Assembly: GCA_037783415.1 (NCBI GenBank)
Contig: JAZGTN010000088.1
Coordinates: forward strand, 1,488,001 to 1,552,000
Direction: 5' to 3'
Length of the DNA: 64,000 nt
DNA from: Leptasterias polaris
Lineage: Eukaryota; Echinodermata; Asteroidea; Forcipulatida; Asteriidae
The notes under the pieces were generated by a model. The model made no database searches and was not told the DNA's origin. It saw only the letters and a list, made by a program, of their open reading frames with translations. Positions 53,752-64,000 of the stretch are shown here, in pieces. How positions within the stretch are numbered: the stretch's first letter is position 1; the number at the start of each line of letters is the position of its first letter. The translations under genes were made by a program, and so were the position numbers.

Positions 53752-56700
53752 CTGATACAGTGTTTTGGGTTTCTTTTTTTGCAATTGTTTCTTCAATAAA
53801 ATGTTTTTTGCAGTATTTCATGTAACTTTTATTGCGTAGTTGCATCAACAAATGACAAAAATGAAAATAATAAACAATAAATAAATAAATAAAATAACCA
53901 AAAAAAGCGTCACAGTAAAATCTCATACCTTATATTATATTTAAAAAAAGATTAAAAAGTTACGTTGCTGGTAGTGTCAGGCGTTCACGCGCTGGAGAGG
54001 TTTAGATAGCGCACACTACGCCCCTCTTCTGCAGCAACGATTAGTTCCCTTATTTTGTGGCAAATTGACCCAGCAGCATATCCTCCCCTGTCTCCCCTGC
54101 CTAGCCACTAGGGCCCTGACCACTTTAGGGGAGGAAGCAAGGCAGATCCCAATCACACTGTTGCCACAGACAGCAAAAGGCCTTGAACCTATATTAGTGC
54201 AGACGGCATTCGAACCCGGATCGCGTGGTCCAAGTGTTGAGACAGTCCCAGCACCTTATCCCACTGCGCTAGTAAGGTGTTGGTACTTTTACCCGTGAGT
54301 TTACAATGTATAGCCATACGAGTGCACCCAACCAGACTGGGAGAAAACAACAGACGGCAACATGTATCTATACTGAATGGAGACTCAAAAATTAACAAAA
54401 TGAAAAAGGAAGAAGAAATATATAAGCAAATCAATGAAATAAACAATTCAATAAATGAAGCAAACCAAAAACAAAAAAGATTAATCTTAAAAGTTGAGAC
54501 CCCCCCCCAAAAAATAAATAAAAAATAAATAAAATAAAAAATAATAAATAAAAAATACACCCAATAAACGGTATAATTATTTTGAATTAGAACGTTTTGG
54601 GGGTCATGCTATTAATAGATTGCGTAAATATAAGAATCTATCACAACCTGGGGGTTCTGTGCTTCAACTTTTGAGGAGACTTGATCAATTTAGGCGTTAA
54701 AGTTGGCCCTATTTGACCGGGGAAGTGGAGAAGTGCTTCACGAAAACTGGCAGCAAGTCGGTTTAGGGAAAATTTCATTTTCTGGTGTGTTTTTTTCTGG
54801 GGTCGCTAGAAAAAATTCCAAACGGCTGACCTGCCAAAAATTGAAAAGAATTCTGAAGTTAATAGTTGTCCGGAGACTTACACGATTTTTAGCATTGGTT
54901 CCTATGGGAGTTTATTTAGTGGGGAGTCCAAGGCCCGTCTAGTTTGTTTCCTTCCAAGTGAAAACACCTCAACGCCGGTGAAGGTTTCCCTACGTCCGGG
55001 CATCAATCTTGAAAAATTTCCCTACCCAAAAAATTAATAAATAAAAATTATATATTAATTGCAACGGAAAAGAAAATTAAATGCTACGCGGCAATTAAAC
55101 CAACAAATTATGTTGCATTATTCTGATTTGTGTTTTTCGTACAGATGAAAAAAATAAAAAATACGGCTTGGGTAAACAATGTAAAAATTACGGGGTGACA
55201 TGTCATGCTTATAAAGCGCCGCGAGTCCGGTTTCACGGACTGACCGGCTGATATCTAGTTCCCATCATGGTGTGGCGACCGAGTCACAGCATTTCCTTTC
55301 CTGTCTTGAGCACCCAACTAAATGCACTCCCACTTGCCCACTTCTCCAGCAGAGTCCACTTGCCAAGTAAAATAGGGCCAACTTTAAAAGCCTAAATTTA
55401 TCAAGTCTCCCCTGCACTGCGTGGCTCTATATGCATGTGTACAAGTCCAGCCCCAACAATGAAACCGCAGTCACATGCATACAGTCACCAATTATTTTAA
55501 AATACTATAGAGGGTTACGATCATCGCAACTAATTCTGATACAGTGTTTTGGGTTTCTTTTTTTGCAATTGTTTCTTCAATAAAAAATTTTTTGCAGTAT
55601 TTCATGTAACTTTTATTGCGTAGTTGCATCAACAAATGACAAAAATGAAAATAATAAACAATAAATAAATAAATAAAATAACCAAAAAAAGCGTCACAGT
55701 AAAATCTCATACCTTATATAAAAAAAAAGATTAAAAAGTTACGTTGCTGGTAGTGTCAGGCGTTCACGCGCTGGAGAGGTTTAGATAGCGCACTCTACGC
55801 CCCTCTTCTGCAGCAACGATAAGTTCCCTTATTTTGTGGCAATTGACCCAGCAGCATGTCCTCCCCTGTCTCCCCTGCCTAGCCACTAGGGCCCTGACCA
55901 CTTTAGGGGAGGAAGCAAGACATTATTCAAATTTAACTCGCAAATGGCTTATTCTGATACAGTGTTTTGGGTTTCTTTTTTTGCAATTGTTTCTTCAATA
56001 AAATGTTTTTTGCAGTAGTTCATGTAACTTTTATTGCGTAGTTGCATCAACAAATGACAAAAATGAAAATAATAAACAATAAATAAATAAATAAAATAAC
56101 CCCAAAAAGCGTCACAGTAAAATCTCATACCTTATATTATATTTAAAAAAAGATTAAAAAGTTACGTTGCTGGTAGTGTCAGGCGTTCACGCGCTGGAGA
56201 GGTTTAGATAGCGCACACTACGCCCCTCTTCTGCAGCAACGATTAGTTCCCTTATTTTGTGGCAAATTGACCCAGCAGCATATCCTCCCCTGTCTCCCCT
56301 GCCTAGCCACTAGGGCCCTGACCACTTTAGGGGAGGAAGCAAGGCAGATCCCAATCACACTGTTGCCACAGACAGCAAAAGGCCTTGAACCTATATTAGT
56401 GCAGACGGCATTCGAACCCGGATCGCGTGGTCCAAGTGTTGAGACAGTCCCAGCACCTTATCCCACTGCGCTAGTAAGGTGTTGGTACTTTTACCCGTGA
56501 GTTTACAATGTATAGCCATACGAGTGCACCCAACCAGACTGGGAGAAAACAACAGACGGCAACATGTATCTATACTGAATGGAGACTCAAAAATTAACAA
56601 AATGAAAAAGGAAGAAGAAATATATAAGCAAATCAATGAAATAAACAATTCAATAAATGAAGCAAACCAAAAACAAAAAAGATTAATCTTAAAAGTTGAG

Positions 56701-57731
56701 ACCCCCCCCCCCAAAAAAAATAAAAAAATAAAATAAAAAATCATAAATAAAAAAAAACACCCAATAAACGGTATAATTATTTTGAATTAGAACGTTTTGG
56801 GGGTCATGCTATTAATAGATTGCGTAAATATAAGAATCTATCACAACCTGGGGGTTCTGTGCTTCAACTTTTGAGGAGACTTGATCAATTTAGGCGTTAA
56901 AGTTGGCCCTATTTGACCGGGGAAGTGGAGAAGTGCTTCACGAAAACTGGCAGCAAGTCGGTTTAGGGAAAATTTCATTTTCTGGTGTGTTTTTTTCTGG
57001 GGTCGCTAGAAAAAATTCCAAACGGCTGACCTGCCAAAAATTGAAAAGAATTCTGAAGTTAATAGTTGTCCGGAGACTTACACGATTTTTAGCATTGGTT
57101 CCTATGGGAGTTTATTTAGTGGGGAGTCCAAGGCCCGTCTAGTTTGTTTCCTTCCAAGTGAAAACACCTCAACGCCGGTGAAAGTTTCCCTACGTCCGGG
57201 CATCAATCTTGAAAAATTTCCCTACCCAAAAAATAAATAAATAAAAATTATATATTAATTGCAACGGAAAAGAAAATTAAATGCTACGCGGCAATTAAAC
57301 CAACAAATTATGTTGCATTATTCTGATTTGTGTTTTTCGTACAGATGAAAAAAATAAAAAATACGGCTTGGGTAAACAATGTAAAAATTACGGGGTGACA
57401 TGTCATGCTTATAAAGCGCCGCGAGTCCGGTTTCACGGACTGACCGGCTGATATCTAGTTCCCATCATGGTGTGGCGACCGAGTCACAGCATTTCCTTTC
57501 CTGTCTTGAGCACCCAACTAAATGCACTCCCACTTGCCCACTTCTCCAGCAGAGTCCACTTGCCAAGTAAAATAGGGCCAACTTTAAAAGCCTAAATTTA
57601 TCAAGTCTCCCCTGCACTGCGTGGCTCTATATGCATGTGTACAAGTCCAGCCCCAACAATGAAACCGCAGTCACATGCATACAGTCACCAATTATTTTAA
57701 AATACTAGAGAGGGTTACGATCATCGCAACT

Positions 57732-58096
57732 AATAAGCCATTTGCGAGTTACATTTGAATAATGTCTGGTACAATGACTTGTTTAGTCACAAGTTACCGC
57801 TTAAATTTGAATTCCTCAGACTATCGAGACAGTTGCTATGTCACATGATTAGGGGCAAGCTTTTGCTTAGTTACATAAGAGACGGTGAACACCCATACAC
57901 AATTCTGAATGGATGTGTATGACACAATGGTACCAGGGTTTGCTCATCTGGAGGTTGCTATACAAAAGCTTGCCCCGAACCATGTGACATAGCAACTGTC
58001 TCGATAGTCTGAGGAATTCAAATTTAAGCGGTAACTTGTGACTAAACAAGTCATTGTACCAGACATTATTCAAATGTAACTCGCAAATGGCTTATT
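57732..58096. mobile_element. Fold-back element in satellite unit 6
   Basis: Same element and position. It differs from the other copies at a few bases, for example TTACATAAGAG in place of TTACGTAAGAG and AAACAAGTCATT in place of AAACTAGTCATT. Confidence 0.95.
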
Positions 58097-59878
58097 CTGA
58101 TACAGTGTTTTGGGTTTCTTTTTTTGCAATTGTTTCTTCAATAAAATGTTTTTTGCAGTATTTCATGTAACTTTTATTGCGTAGTTGCATCAACAAATGA
58201 CAAAAATGAAAATAATAAACAATAAATAAATAAATAAAATAACCCCAAAAAGCGTCACAGTAAAATCTCATACCTTATATTATATTTAAAAAAAGATTAA
58301 AAAGTTACGTTGCTGGTAGTGTCAGGCGTTCACGCGCTGGAGAGGTTTAGATAGCGCACACTACGCCCCTCTTCTGCAGCAACGATTAGTTCCCTTATTT
58401 TGTGGCAAATTGACCCAGCAGCATATCCTCCCCTGTCTCCCCTGCCTAGCCACTAGGGCCCTGACCACTTTAGGGGAGGAAGCAAGGCAGATCCCAATCA
58501 CACTGTTGCCACAGACAGCAAAAGGCCTTGAACCTATATTAGTGCAGACGGCATTCGAACCCGGATCGCGTGGTCCAAGTGTTGAGACAGTCCCAGCACC
58601 TTATCCCACTGCGCTAGTAAGGTGTTGGTACTTTTACCCGTGAGTTTACAATGTATAGCCATACGAGTGCACCCAACCAGACTGGGAGAAAACAACAGAC
58701 GGCAACATGTATCTATACTGAATGGAGACTCAAAAATTAACAAAATGAAAAAGGAAGAAGAAATATATAAGCAAATCAATGAAATAAACAATTCAATAAA
58801 TGAAGCAAACCAAAAACAAAAAAGATTAATCTTAAAAGTTGAGACCCCCCCCCCCAAAAAAAAAATTAAAAATAAATAAAATAAAAAATAATAAATAAAA
58901 AAAACACCCAATAAACGGTATAATTATTTTGAATTAGAACGTTTTGGGGGTCATGCTATTAATAGATTGCGTAAATATAAGAATCTATCACAACCTGGGG
59001 GTTCTGTGCTTCAACTTTTGAGGAGACTTGATCAATTTAGGCGTTAAAGTTGGCCCTATTTGACCGGGGAAGTGGAGAAGTGCTTCACGAAAACTGGCAG
59101 CAAGTCGGTTTAGGGAAAATTTCATTTTCTGGTGTGTTTTTTTCTGGGGTCGCTAGAAAAAATTCCAAACGGCTGACCTGCCAAAAATTGAAAAGAATTC
59201 TGAAGTTAATAGTTGTCCGGAGACTTACACGATTTTTAGCATTGGTTCCTATGGGAGTTTATTTAGTGGGGAGTCCAAGGCCCGTCTAGTTTGTTTCCTT
59301 CCAAGTGAAAACACCTCAACGCCGGTGAAGGTTTCCCTACGTCCGGGCATCAATCTTGAAAAATTTCCCTACCCAAAAAATTAATAAATAAAAATTATAT
59401 ATTAATTGCAACGGAAAAGAAAATTAAATGCTACGCGGCAATTAAACCAACAAATTATGTTGCATTATTCTGATTTGTGTTTTTCGTACAGATGAAAAAA
59501 AAAAAAAATACGGCTTGGGTAAACAATGTAAAAATTACGGGGTGACATGTCATGCTTATAAAGCGCCGCGAGTCCGGTTTCACGGACTGACCGGCTGATA
59601 TCTAGTTCCCATCATGGTGTGGCGACCGAGTCACAGCATTTCCTTTCCTGTCTTGAGCACCCAACTAAATGCACTCCCACTTGCCCACTTCTCCAGCAGA
59701 GTCCACTTGCCAAGTAAAATAGGGCCAACTTTAAAAGCCTAAATTTATCAAGTCTCCCCTGCACTGCGTGGCTCTATATGCATGTGTACAAGTCCAGCCC
59801 CAACAATGAAACCGCAGTCACATGCATACAGTCACCAATTATTTTAAAATACTAGAGAGGGTTACGATCATCGCAACT

Positions 59879-60243
59879 AATAAGCCATTTGCGAGTTACA
59901 TTTGAATAATGTCTGGTACAATGACTTGTTTAGTCACAAGTTACCGCTTAAATTTGAATTCCTCAGACTATCGAGACAGTTGCTATGTCACATGATTAGG
60001 GGCAAGCTTTTGCTTAGTTACGTAAGAGACGGTGAACACCCATACACAATTCTGAATGGATGTGTATGACACAATGGTACCAGGGTTTGCTCATCTGGAG
60101 GTTGCTATACAAAAGCTTGCCCCGAACCATGTGACATAGCAACTGTCTCGATAGTCTGAGGAATTCAAATTTAAGCGGTAACTTGTGACTAAACTAGTCA
60201 TTGTACCAGACATTATTCAAATTTAACTCGCAAATGGCTTATT
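59879..60243. mobile_element. Fold-back element in satellite unit 7
   Basis: Same 365-bp element at the same unit position. Confidence 0.95.
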
Positions 60244-62024
60244 CTGATACAGTGTTTTGGGTTTCTTTTTTTGCAATTGTTTCTTCAATAAAATGTTTTT
60301 TGCAGTATTTCATGTAACTTTTATTGCGTAGTTGCATCAACAAATGACAAAAATGAAAATAATAAACAATAAATAAATAAATAAAATAACCAAAAAAAGC
60401 GTCACAGTAAAATCTCATACCTTATATTATATTTAAAAAAAGATTAAAAAGTTACGTTGCTGGTAGTGTCAGGCGTTCACGCGCTGGAGAGGTTTAGATA
60501 GCGCACACTACGCCCCTCTTCTGCAGCAACGATTAGTTCCCTTATTTTGTGGCAAATTGACCCAGCAGCATATCCTCCCCTGTCTCCCCTGCCTAGCCAC
60601 TAGGGCCCTGACCACTTTAGGGGAGGAAGCAAGGCAGATCCCAATCACACTGTTGCCACAGACAGCAAAAGGCCTTGAACCTATATTAGTGCAGACGGCA
60701 TTCGAACCCGGATCGCGTGGTCCAAGTGTTGAGACAGTCCCAGCACCTTATCCCACTGCGCTAGTAAGGTGTTGGTACTTTTACCCGTGAGTTTACAATG
60801 TATAGCCATACGAGTGCACCCAACCAGACTGGGAGAAAACAACAGACGGCAACATGTATCTATACTGAATGGAGACTCAAAAATTAACAAAATGAAAAAG
60901 GAAGAAGAAATATATAAGCAAATCAATGAAATAAACAATTCAATAAATGAAGCAAACCAAAAACAAAAAAGATTAATCTTAAAAGTTGAGACCCCCCCCC
61001 CCCCAAAAAAATAAAAATAAATAAAATAAAAAATAATAAATAAAAAAAACACCCAATAAACGGTATAATTATTTTGAATTAGAACGTTTTGGGGGTCATG
61101 CTATTAATAGATTGCGTAAATATAAGAATCTATCACAACCTGGGGGTTCTGTGCTTCAACCTTTGAGGAGACTTGATCAATTTAGGCGTTAAAGTTGGCC
61201 CTATTTGACCGGGGAAGTGGAGAAGTGCTTCACGAAAACTGGCAGCAAGTCGGTTTAGGGAAAATTTCATTTTCTGGTGTGTTTTTTTCTGGGGTCGCTA
61301 GAAAAAATTCCAAACGGCTGACCTGCCAAAAATTGAAAAGAATTCTGAAGTTAATAGTTGTCCGGAGACTTACACGATTTTTAGCATTGGTTCCTATGGG
61401 AGTTTATTTAGTGGGGAGTCCAAGGCCCGTCTAGTTTGTTTCCTTCCAAGTGAAAACACCTCAACGCCGGTGAAGGTTTCCCTACGTCCGGGCATCAATC
61501 TTGAAAAATTTCCCTACCCAAAAAAATTAATAAATAAAAATTATATATTAATTGCAACGGAAAAGAAAATTAAATGCTACGCGGCAATTAAACCAACAAA
61601 TTATGTTGCATTATTCTGATTTGTGTTTTTCGTACAGATGAAAAAAATAAAAAATACGGCTTGGGTAAACAATGTAAAAATTACGGGGTGACATGTCATG
61701 CTTATAAAGCGCCGCGAGTCCGGTTTCACGGACTGACCGGCTGATATCTAGTTCCCATCATGGTGTGGCGACCGAGTCACAGCATTTCCTTTCCTGTCTT
61801 GAGCACCCAACTAAATGCACTCCCACTTGCCCACTTCTCCAGCAGAGTCCACTTGCCAAGTAAAATAGGGCCAACTTTAAAAGCCTAAATTTATCAAGTC
61901 TCCCCTGCACTGCGTGGCTCTATATGCATGTGTACAAGTCCAGCCCCAACAATGAAACCGCAGTCACATGCATACAGTCACCAATTATTTTAAAATACTA
62001 GAGAGGGTTACGATCATCGCAACT

Positions 62025-62389
62025 AATAAGCCATTTGCGAGTTACATTTGAATAATGTCTGGTACAATGACTTGTTTAGTCACAAGTTACCGCTTAAATT
62101 TGAATTCCTCAGACTATCGAGACAGTTGCTATGTCACATGATTAGGGGCAAGCTTTTGCTTAGTTACGTAAGAGACGGTGAACACCCATACACAATTCTG
62201 AATGGATGTGTATGACACAATGGTACCAGGGTTTGCTCATCTGGAGGTTGCTATACAAAAGCTTGCCCCGAACCATGTGACATAGCAACTGTCTCGATAG
62301 TCTGAGGAATTCAAATTTAAGCGGTAACTTGTGACTAAACTAGTCATTGTACCAGACATTATTCAAATTTAACTCGCAAATGGCTTATT
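62025..62389. mobile_element. Fold-back element in satellite unit 8
   Basis: Same 365-bp element at the same unit position. The ninth unit leaves the window before this point. Confidence 0.95.
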
Positions 62390-64000
62390 CTGATACAGTG
62401 TTTTGGGTTTCTTTTTTTGCAATTGTTTCTTCAATAAAATGTTTTTTGCAGTATTTCATGTAACTTTTATTGCGTAGTTGCATCAACAAATGACAAAAAT
62501 GAAAATAATAAACAATAAATAAATAAATAAAATAACCAAAAAAAGCGTCACAGTAAAATCTCATACCTTATATTATATTTAAAAAAAGATTAAAAAGTTA
62601 CGTTGCTGGTAGTGTCAGGCGTTCACGCGCTGGAGAGGTTTAGATAGCGCACACTACGCCCCTCTTCTGCAGCAACGATTAGTTCCCTTATTTTGTGGCA
62701 AATTGACCCAGCAGCATATCCTCCCCTGTCTCCCCTGCCTAGCCACTAGGGCCCTGACCACTTTAGGGGAGGAAGCAAGGCAGATCCCAATCACACTGTT
62801 GCCACAGACAGCAAAAGGCCTTGAACCTATATTAGTGCAGACGGCATTCGAACCCGGATCGCGTGGTCCAAGTGTTGAGACAGTCCCAGCACCTTATCCC
62901 ACTGCGCTAGTAAGGTGTTGGTACTTTTACCCGTGAGTTTACAATGTATAGCCATACGAGTGCACCCAACCAGACTGGGAGAAAACAACAGACGGCAACA
63001 TGTATCTATACTGAATGGAGACTCAAAAATTAACAAAATGAAAAAGGAAGAAGAAATATATAAGCAAATCAATGAAATAAACAATTCAATAAATGAAGCA
63101 AACCAAAAACAAAAAAGATTAATCTTAAAAGTTGAGACCCCCCCCCCCAAAAAAAAATAAAAATAAATAAAATAAAAAATAATAAATAAAAAAAACACCC
63201 AATAAACGGTATAATTATTTTGAATTAGAACGTTTTGGGGGTCATGCTATTAATAGATTGCGTAAATATAAGAATCTATCACAACCTGGGGGTTCTGTGC
63301 TTCAACCTTTGAGGAGACTTGATCAATTTAGGCGTTAAAGTTGGCCCTATTTGACCGGGGAAGTGGAGAAGTGCTTCACGAAAACTGGCAGCAAGTCGGT
63401 TTAGGGAAAATTTCATTTTCTGGTGTGTTTTTTTCTGGGGTCGCTAGAAAAAATTCCAAACGGCTGACCTGCCAAAAATTGAAAAGAATTCTGAAGTTAA
63501 TAGTTGTCCGGAGACTTACACGATTTTTAGCATTGGTTCCTATGGGAGTTTATTTAGTGGGGAGTCCAAGGCCCGTCTAGTTTGTTTCCTTCCAAGTGAA
63601 AACACCTCAACGCCGGTGAAGGTTTCCCTACGTCCGGGCATCAATCTTGAAAAATTTCCCTACCCAAAAAATTAATAAATAAAAATTATATATTAATTGC
63701 AACGGAAAAGAAAATTAAATGCTACGCGGCAATTAAACCAACAAATTATGTTGCATTATTCTGATTTGTGTTTTTCGTACAGATGAAAAAAAAAAAAAAT
63801 ACGGCTTGGGTAAACAATGTAAAAATTACGGGGTGACATGTCATGCTTATAAAGCGCCGCGAGTCCGGTTTCACGGACTGACCGGCTGATATCTAGTTCC
63901 CATCATGGTGTGGCGACCGAGTCACAGCATTTCCTTTCCTGTCTTGAGCACCCAACTAAATGCACTCCCACTTGCCCACTTCTCCAGCAGAGTCCACTTG

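Larger units (their letters stand above)
45243..64000. repeat. Macrosatellite: nine tandem units of 2.14-2.20 kb
   Basis: Using TTGACCCAGCAGCA as anchor, units start at 45375, 47577, 49777, 51920, 54065, 56267, 58410, 60557 and 62703. Unit lengths are 2202, 2200, 2143, 2145, 2202, 2143, 2147 and 2146, and the ninth runs off the window. Units are head to tail, and differences between them are mostly single bases and homopolymer lengths. Two classes exist. The long class (units 1, 2, 5) has a 386-bp partial re-entry of the unit and a 32-bp fold-back relic. The short class (units 3, 4, 6, 7, 8) has a full fold-back insertion. Each unit has a tRNA-like segment, a pair of diverged inverted arms and a short hairpin. 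The three recurrent open frames start at TTG or GTG rather than ATG and I do not call them genes. Confidence 0.97.

Noticed and set aside
45243..64000. rRNA, 5S, histone or snRNA gene cluster
   Set aside because: No segment matches those genes as far as I can recognise them; only a tRNA-like relic is present.

Overview
This is a window of animal nuclear DNA. Every gene found has spliced exons with GT-AG introns, the DNA between them is AT-rich, and tRNA-derived SINEs, CR1/L2-type LINE tails and fold-back MITEs are frequent. The gene set (MTRR, FMC1, SLC49A4, an SLC16-type exon) is metazoan. The repeat style, including the recurrent TAGGCCTAC word, suggests an invertebrate deuterostome, most likely an echinoderm such as a sea star; that placement is an inference and was not tested.

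Layout from left to right. 1011-3399 (+): the 3' end of a gene for a single-pass membrane receptor with a long cytoplasmic tail. 5462-19913 (-): a complete MTRR (methionine synthase reductase) gene with 11 coding exons that join without a frame break into 835 residues. 21479-23515 (+): a complete three-exon FMC1 gene (mitochondrial ATP synthase assembly factor, 106 residues), divergent from MTRR across a short shared promoter. 23516-28114: intergenic DNA with a hAT-like copy, a TIR element, a minisatellite and a decayed LINE. 28115-41799 (-): an SLC49A4/DIRC2-type lysosomal transporter gene whose exons join into 516 residues, with two interchangeable last exons. 43662-43765 (-): the last exon of an SLC16 (monocarboxylate transporter)-like gene. 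45243 to the window end: at least 18.7 kb of nearly identical 2.14-2.20 kb tandem repeats.

Functionally, MTRR reactivates cobalamin-dependent methionine synthase, FMC1 supports ATP synthase assembly, and SLC49A4 is reported in mammals as a proton-driven lysosomal pyridoxine exporter. MTRR and FMC1 probably share a promoter. No further link between the genes is shown by the sequence.

The most unusual items are the macrosatellite, which has two unit classes whose lengths are explained exactly by one 361-bp fold-back insertion plus one later deletion; the duplicated phase-matched last exons of SLC49A4; a GC-AG intron in the same gene with a long trinucleotide repeat next to its acceptor; and the orphan SLC16-like exon beside the array. 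Exon boundaries were read by eye from splice signals, frame continuity and remembered family sequence; no database search was run.
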